From assembly GCA_951213105.1 (NCBI GenBank), contig OX578136.1, forward strand, positions 151,424,678 through 151,488,677: a stretch of DNA of 64,000 nucleotides, written 5' to 3'. The DNA comes from Amaurobius ferox. Its lineage: Eukaryota; Arthropoda; Arachnida; Araneae; Amaurobiidae. A program made the translations under genes and the position numbers. This document shows positions 1 to 11,594 of this stretch, piece after piece. The notes under the pieces were generated by a model. That model made no database searches. It was not told the origin of the DNA and saw only the letters and a list, made by a program, of their open reading frames with translations. Every line of letters begins with the position of its first letter. Within the stretch, counting starts at the first letter, position 1.

Positions 1-3000
1 CACTATACATGGTTTTAAAGCTTAGAATATTCTGAGTATTTGTAAATTATGGAACAATTGTCAAATCAAATAATTTGCGTGGAAACTGTTTATTATATCG
101 AAGAACGAACTTCTCACCAAACTGTTAACTTCATTCTTTGCAGTATCTACAAGAGAAGTTGGAAATGAAAGGGTAATATCCTTATTTACCGTGGGACTTT
201 TCTTACCATTGGAGTTGCACACTATACATGGTTTTAAAGCTTAGAATATTCTGAGTATTTGTAAATTATGGAACAATTGTCAAATCAAATAATTTGCGTG
301 GAAACTGTTTATTATATCGAAGAACGAACTTCTCACCAAACTGTTAACTTCATTCTTTGCAGTATCTACAAGAGAAGTTGGAAATGAAAGGGTAATATCC
401 TTATTTACCGTGGGACTTTTCTTACCATTGGAGTTGCACACTATACATGGTTTTAAAGCTTAGAATATTCTGAGTATTTGTAAATTATGGAACAATTGTC
501 AAATCAAATAATTTGCGTGGAAACTGTTTATTATATCGAAGAACGAACTTCTCACCAAACTGTTAACTTCATTCTTTGCAGTATCTACAAGAGAAGTTGG
601 AAATGAAAGGGTAATATCCTTATTTACCGTGGGACTTTTCTTACCATTGGAGTTGCACACTATACATGGTTTTAAAGCTTAGAATATTCTGAGTATTTGT
701 AAATTATGGAACAATTGTCAAATCAAATAATTTGCGTGGAAACTGTTTATTATATCGAAGAACGAACTTCTCACCAAACTGTTAACTTCATTCTTTGCAG
801 TATCTACAAGAGAAGTTGGAAATGAAAGGGTAATATCCTTATTTACCGTGGGACTTTTCTTACCATTGGAGTTGCACACTATACATGGTTTTAAAGCTTA
901 GAATATTCTGAGTATTTGTAAATTATGGAACAATTGTCAAATCAAATAATTTGCGTGGAAACTGTTTATTATATCGAAGAACGAACTTCTCACCAAACTG
1001 TTAACTTCATTCTTTGCAGTATCTACAAGAGAAGTTGGAAATGAAAGGGTAATATCCTTATTTACCGTGGGACTTTTCTTACCATTGGAGTTGCACACTA
1101 TACATGGTTTTAAAGCTTAGAATATTCTGAGTATTTGTAAATTATGGAACAATTGTCAAATCAAATAATTTGCGTGGAAACTGTTTATTATATCGAAGAA
1201 CGAACTTCTCACCAAACTGTTAACTTCATTCTTTGCAGTATCTACAAGAGAAGTTGGAAATGAAAGGGTAATATCCTTATTTACCGTGGGACTTTTCTTA
1301 CCATTGGAGTTGCACACTATACATGGTTTTAAAGCTTAGAATATTCTGAGTATTTGTAAATTATGGAACAATTGTCAAATCAAATAATTTGCGTGGAAAC
1401 TGTTTATTATATCGAAGAACGAACTTCTCACCAAACTGTTAACTTCATTCTTTGCAGTATCTACAAGAGAAGTTGGAAATGAAAGGGTAATATCCTTATT
1501 TACCGTGGGACTTTTCTTACCATTGGAGTTGCACACTATACATGGTTTTAAAGCTTAGAATATTCTGAGTATTTGTAAATTATGGAACAATTGTCAAATC
1601 AAATAATTTGCGTGGAAACTGTTTATTATATCGAAGAACGAACTTCTCACCAAACTGTTAACTTCATTCTTTGCAGTATCTACAAGAGAAGTTGGAAATG
1701 AAAGGGTAATATCCTTATTTACCGTGGGACTTTTCTTACCATTGGAGTTGCACACTATACATGGTTTTAAAGCTTAGAATATTCTGAGTATTTGTAAATT
1801 ATGGAACAATTGTCAAATCAAATAATTTGCGTGGAAACTGTTTATTATATCGAAGAACGAACTTCTCACCAAACTGTTAACTTCATTCTTTGCAGTATCT
1901 ACAAGAGAAGTTGGAAATGAAAGGGTAATATCCTTATTTACCGTGGGACTTTTCTTACCATTGGAGTTGCACACTATACATGGTTTTAAAGCTTAGAATA
2001 TTCTGAGTATTTGTAAATTATGGAACAATTGTCAAATCAAATAATTTGCGTGGAAACTGTTTATTATATCGAAGAACGAACTTCTCACCAAACTGTTAAC
2101 TTCATTCTTTGCAGTATCTACAAGAGAAGTTGGAAATGAAAGGGTAATATCCTTATTTACCGTGGGACTTTTCTTACCATTGGAGTTGCACACTATACAT
2201 GGTTTTAAAGCTTAGAATATTCTGAGTATTTGTAAATTATGGAACAATTGTCAAATCAAATAATTTGCGTGGAAACTGTTTATTATATCGAAGAACGAAC
2301 TTCTCACCAAACTGTTAACTTCATTCTTTTCAGTATCTACAAGAGAAGTTGGAAATGAAAGGGTAATATCCTTATTTACCGTGGGACTTTTCTTACCATT
2401 GGAGTTGCACACTATACATGGTTTTAAAGCTTAGAATATTCTGAGTATTTGTAAATTATGGAACAATTGTCAAATCAAATAATTTGCGTGGAAACTGTTT
2501 ATTATATCGAAGAACGAACTTCTCACCAAACTGTTAACTTCATTCTTTGCAGTATCTACAAGAGAAGTTGGAAATGAAAGGGTAATATCCTTATTTACCG
2601 TGGGACTTTTCTTACCATTGGAGTTGCACACTATACATGGTTTTAAAGCTTAGAATATTCTGAGTATTTGTAAATTATGGAACAATTGTCAAATCAAATA
2701 ATTTGCGTGGAAACTGTTTATTATATCGAAGAACGAACTTCTCACCAAACTGTTAACTCCATTCTTTGCAGTATCTACAAGAGAAGTTGGAAATGAAAGG
2801 GTAATATCCTTATTTACCGTGGGACTTTTCTTACCATTGGAGTTGCACACTATACATGGTTTTAAAGCTTAGAATATTCTGAGTATTTGTAAATTATGGA
2901 ACAATTGTCAAATCAAATAATTTGCGTGGAAACTGTTTATTATATCGAAGAACGAACTTCTCACCAAACTGTTAACTTCATTCTTTGCAGTATCTACAAG

Positions 3001-4380
3001 AGAAGTTGGAAATGAAAGGGTAATATCCTTATTTACCGTGGGACTTTTCTTACCATTGGAGTTGCACACTATACATGGTTTTAAAGCTTAGAATATTCTG
3101 AGTATTTGTAAATTATGGAACAATTGTCAAATCAAATAATTTGCGTGGAAACTGTTTATTATATCGAAGAACGAACTTCTCACCAAACTGTTAACTTCAT
3201 TCTTTGCAGTATCTACAAGAGAAGTTGGAAATGAAAGGGTAATATCCTTATTTACCGTGGGACTTTTCTTACCATTGGAGTTGCACACTATACATGGTTT
3301 TAAAGCTTAGAATATTCTGAGTATTTGTAAATTATGGAACAATTGTCAAATCAAATAATTTGCGTGGAAACTGTTTATTATATCGAAGAACGAACTTCTC
3401 ACCAAACTGTTAACTTCATTCTTTGCAGTATCTACAAGAGAAGTTGGAAATGAATGGGTAATATCCTTATTTACCGTGGGACTTTTCTTACCATTGGAGT
3501 TGCACACTATACATGGTTTTAAAGCTTAGAATATTCTGAGTATTTGTAAATTATGGAACAATTGTCAAATCAAATAATTTGCGTGGAAACTGTTTATTAT
3601 ATCGAAGAACGAACTTCTCACCAAACTGTTAACTTCATTCTTTGCAGTATCTACAAGAGAAGTTGGAAATGAAAGGGTAATATCCTTATTTACCGTGGGA
3701 CTTTTCTTACCATTGGAGTTGCACACTATACATGGTTTTAAAGCTTAGAATATTCTGAGTATTTGTAAATTATGGAACAATTGTCAAATCAAATAATTTG
3801 CGTGGAAACTGTTTATTATATCGAAGAACGAACTTCTCAGCAAACTGTTAACTTCATTCTTTGCAGTATCTACAAGAGAAGTTGGAAATGAAAGGGTAAT
3901 ATCCTTATTTACCGTGGGACTTTTCTTACCATTGGAGTTGCACACTATACATGGTTTTAAAGCTTAGAATATTCTGAGTATTTGTAAATTATGGAACAAT
4001 TGTCAAATCAAATAATTTGCGTGGAAACTGTTTATTATATCGAAGAACGAACTTCTCACCAAACTGTTAACTTCATTCTTTACAGTATCTACAAGAGAAG
4101 TTGGAAATGAAAGGGTAATATCCTTATTTACCGTGGGACTTTTCTTACCATTGGAGTTGCACACTATACATGGTTTTAAAGCTTAGAATATTCTGAGTAT
4201 TTGTACATTATGGAACAATTGTCAAATCAAATAATTTGTGTGGAAACAGTTTATTATATCGAAGAACGAACTTCTCGCCAATCTGTTAACTTCATTCTTT
4301 GCAGTATCTACAAAAGAAGTTGGAAATGAAAGGGTAATATCCTTATTTACCGTGGGACTTTTCTTACCATTGGAGTTTCT
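1..4380. repeat. 219-bp satellite array, 20 monomers
   Basis: A head-to-tail array with a unit of exactly 219 bp. The unit start CACTATACATGG recurs at 1, 220, 439 and so on to 4162. Monomers 1-19 appear identical apart from isolated single-base changes at 2330, 2759, 3455, 3840 and 4082. The last monomer (4162-4380) differs at several sites, such as TGTGTGG for TGCGTGG and CTCGCCAATC for CTCACCAAAC. The unit is AT-rich and has stops in every frame. The array starts at the window edge, so its full length is unknown. The near-identity implies recent amplification or homogenisation. Confidence 0.98.
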
Positions 4381-5250
4381 TACCATCGAGACCTCTAGAA
4401 CACGAAAAAATCATTTTTAACGTGACGTCTGTGTGTGTGTGTGTCTGTCTGTCTGTCTGTGCAATGTATGTATCCACTCTCACTCAAAAACTAATGGACC
4501 GAATTTCATAAAATTTGCTAGGTAAGTCGCTTGGGTATGACCCTAGTGCTGATTAGTTTTTGGTACGATTCGTAAAAACAGAACCCGCCTTTTTTTGTGA
4601 AATGGCCCGTAAAAATTTAATTTATCCACTCTAGCTAAAATACTAATTGACCAAATTTCACAAAATTTGGTAGATAAGTTACTTGCACGATACTCTGGTG
4701 CTGATTAGATTTTGGTATTAATCGGAAAAGAACAAAATGCCTTTTTTTACGAAATGGCCCGCAAAAATGTCATGTATCCACTCTTACAAAAATATTAATT
4801 GACCAAATTTCACAAAATTTTATAGATAAGTTACTTGGGGGATACTCTGGTGCTGATTAGATTTTGGCATTATTCAGAATAGAAAAACCTGCCTTTTTTT
4901 ACGAAATGGCCCTCAAAAATCTCAAAATCTAAAAGAAGCAAAAAAGCTACGTACGTTCAAATATATCAATTAAATGCTTGTTTGATACGTAATTTTTGAT
5001 GAGGAAAATAATAAAAACAACTCTATTACTCTAGGACTAACCATTCTCGAGATATTTGAGATTTTTTTAATTTAGTTATGCCACTTTTAGAAAAATGTCT
5101 AATTACCAAATAAAAACAGAAATTGAATTAAAAATGCAAACTTAGTGTTATTTTTTGCAATTAAACTCAATTTAATGAATTATTAAAGAAAAAAAAAATA
5201 TGAATTTGAGTCTGCAGGGAAAGTCATGTGCTGCCCACATCAGATTTTTA
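4381..5250 (+). mobile_element. Family A element, copy A1 (hairpin end missing)
   Basis: Non-autonomous interspersed element with no coding capacity. It starts abruptly against the satellite at CGAGACCTCTAGAAC, has a TG/TCTG microsatellite at about 4430-4460, then about three diverged ~150-bp modules (TATCCACTCT..., CTAATGGACC..., GGTGCTGATTAG..., AAATGGCCC). It ends with the family terminus TCTGCAGGGAAAGTCATGTG followed by a CCCACATCAGA motif. The hairpin end found in intact copies (for example at 5251) is absent, so this copy is truncated at the satellite junction. Copy A2 follows directly in the same orientation. Confidence 0.88.
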
Positions 5251-5998
5251 CTTTCCCTGCAATGCATGGTAATGTATAGGGAAAGTATTGGATTCGTGCC
5301 GAAAATCGCAACTCGAGTTTTCGACGGATCTACACGTTTCGAGACCTCTAGAATACGAAAAAACTATTTTTAGTGTGACGTCTGTGTGTGTGTCTGTCTG
5401 TGCAGATATTGTATCCACTCTAACTAAAAAACTAATGGACCAAATTTTATAAAATTTGGTAGGTAAGTCACTTGTGGGCGAATCTGGTGCTGATTAGTTT
5501 TGGGTACGATCCGGAATAAAAGAACCCGCTTTTTTTTTAGAAATGGCCCGCAAAAGCTTGTATCCACTCTAACTGAAAAACTAATGGTCCGAATTTCACA
5601 AAATTCGATAGATGAGTCACTTGTGGGTTACCCTGGTGCTGATTAGATTTTGGTACGATTCGGAAAAAAATAATCTGCCTTTTTTTGCAAAATGGCCCGC
5701 AAAAATCGTCAAAATCTAAACTAAAGAACTAGGTATACTCAAATATATCTATTAAATGCTCGTTTAATACGTAATTTTTAACGACGAAAAGAATAAGACC
5801 AACCCCATTACACTAGGACTAGCCGTTCTCGAGATATTTTAGTTTTTCGTATTTTCTCTACGCCACCTTTGAAAATAAGTCCGGTTACCGAATGAGAACG
5901 AAAATTGAATTAAAAGTGAAATAAATTTAATTAAAATAAAGAGAACGTGGATATAAGTCTGCAGGGAAAGTCATGTGCTGCCCACATCAGATTTTTAA
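5251..5998 (+). mobile_element. Family A element, copy A2 (full length)
   Basis: It begins with a 35-nt hairpin (5251-5285, arms CTTTCCCT and AGGGAAAG) and continues through a conserved block (CGCAACTCGAG, GATCTACACGTTTCGAGACC), a short TG/TCTG microsatellite at about 5385-5400 and two ~150-bp modules. It ends at the family terminus near 5998. There is no coding capacity. The same two ends recur at 58801-59592 and 60912-61674 in the opposite orientation, which fixes the element at roughly 0.75-0.8 kb. Class is uncertain; hairpin plus microsatellite resembles Helentron-associated elements. Confidence 0.88.
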
Positions 5999-6117
5999 GT
6001 CTTAGTGGTCAAAATACACATAGGTGAACCAAGAATTGGGCCCCATGCGGCTTTAAACGTTTTAGTGAAAACATTGGCTTTGAAGAAAATGTGGGTTTTG
6101 ATACCGGACTCGCACAA
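5999..6117. other. Short unique spacer between family A and satellite
   Basis: About 120 bases with no match to family A or to the 219-bp monomer. It holds GGGCCCCATGCGG and ends in GCACAAAA before the satellite resumes in mid-monomer at ATTATGGAACAATTG. I do not recognise it. Confidence 0.5.
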
Positions 6118-6557
6118 AAATTATGGAACAATTGTCAAATCAAATAATTTGCGTGGAAACTGTTTATTATATCGAAGAACGAACTTTTCACCAAACTGTT
6201 AACTTCATTATTTGCAGTATCTACAAGAGAAGTTGGAAATGAAAGGGTAATATCCTTATTTACCGTGGGACTTTTCTTACCATTGGAGTTGCACACTATA
6301 CATGGTTTTAAAGCTTAGAATATTCTGAGTATTTGTAAATTATGGAACAATTGTCAAATCAAATAATTTGTGTGGAAACAGTTTATTATATCGAAGAACG
6401 AACTTCTCGCCAATCTGTTAACTTCATTCTTTGCAGTATCTACAAAAGAAGTTGGAAATGAAAGGGTAATATCCTTATTTACCGTGGGACTTTTCTTACC
6501 ATTGGAGTTGCACACTATACATGGTTTTAAAGATTAGAAAATTCTGAGTATTTGTAA
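6118..6557. repeat. Second patch of the 219-bp satellite, two monomers
   Basis: The same 219-bp unit resumes out of phase. The first monomer is close to canonical. The second carries the diagnostic changes of the last monomer of the upstream array (TGTGTGGAAACAG, CTCGCCAATCTG, CAAAAGAAG). The copy decays at AAGATTAGAAAATTC and the match is lost at about 6557. Confidence 0.95.
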
Positions 6558-7611
6558 GCTAATTGAAGGGAAATAAATTGGCTAAAAATAATATATATCA
6601 GGCAAATAACTATACATTTTTTGTAAAAACTCTTAAATTTTGCATATTCTGCATTGGTATGAAAATATACGCATATTTAATAATGTTTAAAGAATATATA
6701 CATATTCCATGAGGTATCTGAAGCAGAGTGGTACCAACCACATTATTGTCCGATGTCCAGTTCTTGAATTCTAAATTTATTTCTGAGACACTGCAATTTC
6801 AAGCTGTACGTGGGACGTGGGGGGGGGGGGGAGGGGGGAGGAGCAAGCGGGGTACAAGTGGGGACTTATGGGAAAATGCATTTCTCAACATGTACAACTT
6901 GTGTACAATAATTCAGCTTTCCCTTAATTTGTTGTGGGTTATGGTCTTTTTTTTTTGCCTTTATTGACTGAGCTAGATGTGTGTATCAAGAAGTGATTTG
7001 ATTTTGTACGTTTAAGGAGACTAATCATTTAGACCAAGTATCATCCTATTTGCTATTTGCATGCGAACTTTTATGATGCAAAAAGATCCAATGTGGTAAT
7101 ATCTGTCTAGAATAACCCATCCTTTTCCAATAAACATCCACGTTTACTTCTTTGAATTGCCAGATCTGAAACTTTGCTCATTACTGTCATTTTCCCTTAT
7201 TGTATAAAGCAATAGGGATCTTAAATATGGAGCCCCTATACCCAATATTCAGAATGAAGCAACAAACCATTAACGGAACTCGAATGCATTAGCGTAAGAA
7301 TCAGTTCGTCTCTGCTCCTTGGCGAGAGAAAAAACGTCACGGCTAACGAAGCCGAAAAATCTAGTCTCTAGCATAAGAAACTCAGGCTACACCGTAAAGA
7401 AACGGGTTGAATAATCTCTATTAGGTCTACTAGTGGTATAACCAGAGGTTTTAGAGTCATGTTATGCATTGGCTGGACAATTATATTGATTATCATTGGA
7501 TATGCAATATATAGCACTGTAAACTCCAATTCAAGAACCCGGATGAGCATATATGGGTCTATTATTGCCTGGTCCTTCCTGAGGACGGACAAAAGTTCGA
7601 AACTGGTCAGA
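6558..7611. other. No gene seen; G-run at 6819-6840
   Basis: AT-rich sequence without a recognisable coding region or a repeat shared with the rest of the window. A run of 13 G, an A and six more G lies at 6819-6838 in an otherwise AT-rich context. From about 7250 the composition becomes more balanced, leading into the possible retroelement remnant at 7612-7728. Confidence 0.5.
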
Positions 7612-7728
7612 GCAGCAATGTTGCCGGATGCTTGTGAAATTCGGTACACCGCGTTTAGCATATCTTTTCGTTCTCGGGCAGTCTTTTGCAAAGTGTCTGG
7701 TTATCCGAAATGCATGCGCGGCAAAACA
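7612..7728 (-). pseudogene. Possible decayed zinc-knuckle segment of a LINE ORF1
   Basis: Read on the minus strand from 7728, one frame gives CFAAHAFRITRHFAKDCPR, then TKRYAKRGVPNF and QHCC. The spacing resembles two CCHC knuckles of Jockey-type ORF1 proteins (CX2CX3GHX4C followed by CX2CX3HX4C), with several Cys and His replaced by Ala, Arg, Tyr, Ile and Asn. What I see is the spacing and a few retained residues. That it is a LINE remnant is inference, and the metal-binding residues are mostly gone. Base composition is more balanced than its surroundings, as expected of old coding sequence. A decayed host exon cannot be excluded. Confidence 0.25.
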
Positions 7729-8182
7729 GTCGTAATGATGATTAATGGCGGCATCAAGGTTGCAATTCTATCTTTTGCTTTCTGTTTTCGAACCCCACAG
7801 CAACTCATTTGAAGGCAATCAAGTAGAGAGAGAGAGAGAAAGACCCATTAGTAAAGGTATACCGAGAGGAATCCCCATTGGAGTCTCTGCAGTTTGTTTT
7901 TAATTGCAAATTTGAGGGGCAGATGCATCCGGTTTCTCACACCGTGAGGAACTTTTTGGCGAAAAAATGGCCACGAATACGGTGGGCTGAAAGTAGATGA
8001 GAGCAAACAAGCTTCGTGGAATGGAATTACCCACAAATATTTAAATCTTATTGCTTGGCATGTTACTGATGAACAAACTATGCAGTTACTGAAGAGCAAA
8101 CAAAGTTGAATCGTTCTCAAGGTCAAAATACATTTGTATTGTCTGTAACATTTGTAGAACATAATGTTTGTAAAAAAAAATC

Positions 8183-8259
8183 ATACCCGAAGCAAGATTC
8201 GAACCACGTTTTATCGACTGTCTAGCCGAAGATTTATCCATTGAGTTACGAAGACGGTG
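8183..8259 (-). repeat. tRNA-like sequence, probable SINE head
   Basis: On the minus strand there is a box A-like stretch (GTAACTCAATGG) and a perfect box B (GGTTCGAATCT), spaced as in a tRNA of about 75 nt. A T-rich run follows on the same strand. The acceptor ends do not pair well and there is no clean cloverleaf, so it is more likely a decayed tRNA-derived SINE head or tRNA pseudogene than a functional tRNA gene. Confidence 0.55.
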
Positions 8260-9403
8260 GACTTATCTCCATAGTTGTATTGTATTTCAGATTAAAGTGA
8301 AACTTCAGATGAACAACTTTCTAATTATCTCTGCTTTTTATACAGGCCTGTTTGTCGAAATACTTGTGAATTAGAAATGGTTTCCACAGTAGGAGGGTCC
8401 CCTGAAAAATAAAATTTAGGTCTTTTTCAGTGATGTACTGCAATAGACCAGGGATAACCCAGTTATATACAAGCATCTAACTTGCAGAGTTAAGAAGTTT
8501 CGTTACAATTGTGTTTAAAAAGTAATTATTCACTCTAAATTTATATTATGTTTTGCAGGGATAAGAAATAAACATTTTATTATAAAAAGTAAGGATATGA
8601 AAAACATATTTATAGGCAATTCAGCAATATACATTTTAGGAAAAAATTCGAAATGTTGATATACCCAAAAGTATTTACGCATTACTGTTTTATACTAATT
8701 TGTACAATTTTGAGTGCATTTTATGTAAGCCTTGATATCAATCATAGTTGAAATTCACATAAAAATGTTAAGGGGCAATAATTCATTTCTTCCAGTTACA
8801 GTGTTTAGTTACACTGTTAACTAGAGATTAACTTTAGCACGCATAATTAGACTTTTTGTAGAGCTAAAATTACATATTTTACAATTCTTGCAGTAGGATC
8901 ATTGATAGTTTTGTTAGGTATACACAAATAATATCGCTATTGTCTTCTTTATTTGCATTGACGTGCAAATTATGCAGCAGCATTCAATAATTTATTAATT
9001 ACTAAGAAATCAATAATTAATAATTGTTAATATTTTTTAACGCTTGGCTTCAAAGTGGTTTAATCTCTTATCAATAAAGTCAATTTTTTATTTCATACGG
9101 ATGCTATCGAGAATTTCAAATATTGGGTTATTTATCAAATTTCTTGTCAATGTTGGATATCATATAGTTCATTTAAGTTGCTTGGCAAATGTATTGTCAA
9201 TGTTGGTTATCATATAGGTTATTTATCATATAGGTTATTAAGTTGTGTTATTAAGTTGCCACCAGCAGCTAGCTGATTAAGATTATTTTGTGTGTAGTTT
9301 ATGATTAGCTGGCACTAAAGATGAAAATCCATAGCATATTTTCAAAATGGATGTATGTGTTTTACATTTTTCTTGCGCAACGTATTACGATGTATTCTTT
9401 TGA
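8260..9403. other. AT-rich filler, no gene seen
   Basis: No open frame of note. A small local duplication at about 9145-9235 repeats TGTCAATGTTGG followed by TATCATATAG. I see nothing else that can be assigned. Confidence 0.5.
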
Positions 9404-10445
9404 TTAATACTTTCCAAAATAAGTGAAAAGTCTTTATGACTTTGGTTATTTTGTCTGTCTCTTTGTTCGTTCGCACTATGAAATGACTTTATGAAAATTA
9501 TTCGCACTTAAAATAAATTATTCGCACATAAAAATGACTTTATCAAATTGAAATTTTAATATGTTATTGAGACTCGTTTGTAGGACATTTGGGAATGAAA
9601 GTGAATAATATCACCCAATCAGTTTCGGATTTAAACCCGGTTGAAGAAATGAAGTACATTAAACCCTACGGGACCTTATTTTTTAAGTGAAGTTAAAATG
9701 CACAAATTGCTTTGAAAATTTAAGGACATATTCAAATTATCAAATAAAATGTGTAAACAAATTTTCAATAAAATATATTAGGTAGTTTTTTAAATAAAAA
9801 TTGAAATTTTAATTAAACCCATGATATATAAAGAGATCACGTAACTCATTACAAAATAAAATATTGCATCCATTTTTTTCCCGCTGTGTAAAGATTGTGA
9901 TCTTTAAAGATCGTTTACATTTATATTTAGTGTTGCATCGGTCTAAAACCGCTTTATTTTTGCGAATTATCTGTGTATCTAAATTCTGTGCCTACACAAT
10001 TACAATATTTTTATTTTAAATAATCACTGAGCTTTGCTTATTTCTATAAAAAAGCCTACTTTTAACTCATGCAGAATGTAAACAAATCAGGCGATTATAA
10101 GGTGAGTTGCATAAGAATTGCAGAAACTTTTTCGCACAAAATTATTTAGCTCTGGAGTCTGGAATATAAGTGATATGAATGAAATATGCATTGATTTTAC
10201 ATAGAGAGGCATGATGATTTATATTTCAATGGCGTCATTTGAATAAAGTATATTTTGTGTATCTAGAATTGTCTTTTTCGATGAAGTCTTGAGTTTTCAA
10301 GTATAATAAATTATTATAGTACTGTGATAATTTAAAAAAATATCAGCGATGAATGTATCACATTTAGAGATGCTTGAATAAAATTGCATTTCATTTGAAA
10401 AGTGTTTCATAATCAATGCTTTATGCATGATTGATTTTCCTTGTT
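9404..10445 (+). mobile_element. Family B element, copy B1
   Basis: Diverged copy of the most abundant element in the window. The left end, starting TTAATACTTTCC and reaching AAGTGAAAAGTC, corresponds to the TTAACACTTTACAAC end of better copies. A degraded TGTCTGTCTC microsatellite follows, then the conserved blocks AATATCACCCAATCAG, GAGATCACGTAAC and CTCTGGAGTCTGGAATATAA. The right end is AAAGTGTTTCATAATCAATG followed by a CATGATTGAT hairpin arm and CTTGTT. It has no coding capacity. Confidence 0.85.
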
Positions 10446-11594
10446 TATTTACATATTTAATTATTTTAATACAAGCATCCTTATGATATTGAATAAATTC
10501 TCCTTTCCGACGCTATCTTACAAAAACCTCAACACCATGATATATCCACTTGGATAAAATTTAATGTTGGGTTATCATTCAAGAGATTTGTTTGTAGATG
10601 TCTGCGTATTTGTTTTCATTTGATATCATGCTTAACGTAGCAGCGAAGCCATCTCTATATGGCTCATAATAACTTACCTGCAAAAGCGAATTGCTCCGTC
10701 ATATCAACTGGGGGAAAATATCATGTTGCGTCACAGCTGATGTTCAATTATAAACATTACCCTGTCCTTTGCCAATTTAAACTATTTTGTACAATTTATT
10801 CTCTGGAACGTGAACTCCCGAGAAGGGACACCTTATTTCAAATACACTTCGCTGCTGAAAGATAATCTAACAAGGCAAAAAGAAAAAAATAAATAAATAA
10901 AATAAAAAATAAAATAAAATAAAATAATAATAATAATAATAAATAAAGAGATTTAGATAAAATTGTCAGTCTTCGCTAAACGATATAGTCCATGTTTTAA
11001 AATCCATCTATAATTTCAAATTAAAATTTTGTGACGGATGGTTTGATCGATGGTGGAGACCAATAGTTTGACTGAAAATGAAAACCGATGGTTTGAGTGA
11101 ATTAAAATATATAAATTCTTGATTATTCACTCAGACATGTTCACTTCCCGAATTCAAAACTGTACACACTCTTCGCATTTACAAAATCTATTCTTAATTA
11201 CTGTCCAAAGGCAAATTTGTTATAAATGCACTGTATAGCCGTTGCACGTATAATACGCGTATGGAGGGATAAAATTGAATAAAAGACATTCGTAACTTCT
11301 ACAGTGTACTCAAATTAACTGTGCGCAAAGTATACGGGATTCTTAGAAAAGTCCTTGAGTACCACAATAACTTTATAAGGAAAGGTCCATGGATGTGCAT
11401 GTTAGGTCTATCTATAGTAAAATGACCATGGAAGATCGAATAAAAGTGATTAGAGCTCCCTTAGCCGATAATTTAAAAATTTGGGATAACGAACTCCGCA
11501 ACAAGACGAGATGGACGAAAAAAAAAAGAGTATTGTTGCAGAGTATTATTCAATGAGTAGAAACCGATTCTAAATCTATTACAATAGCCATTTA
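10446..11594. other. AT-rich filler, no gene seen
   Basis: No supported coding region. It holds a simple A/AAT repeat (10877-10947). A 68-codon open frame at 10659-10865 has no recognisable domain and I do not call it a gene. Confidence 0.5.
10877..10947. repeat. AAAT/AAT microsatellite
   Basis: Runs of AAATA, AAAATA and then six AAT-type units in a row, a simple-sequence expansion. Confidence 0.9.

Noticed and set aside
1..4380. Satellite as a tandem coding repeat (219 is divisible by three)
   Set aside because: Every frame of the monomer has stop codons on both strands.
4238..4420. 60-codon open frame at the satellite edge
   Set aside because: Opened by point changes in the last diverged monomer; all other monomers have stops in this frame.
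7368..7812. Overlapping 107- and 117-codon open frames with hydrophobic stretches, considered as a chemoreceptor-like exon
   Set aside because: No family motif could be recognised. A third frame shows zinc-knuckle-like spacing, which favours a decayed retroelement; kept only as a low-confidence remnant.
8183..8259. Functional tRNA gene (also 27305-27378 and 32216-32291)
   Set aside because: Boxes A and B are recognisable, but stems are mismatched and no clean cloverleaf forms by eye; more likely SINE heads or pseudogenes.
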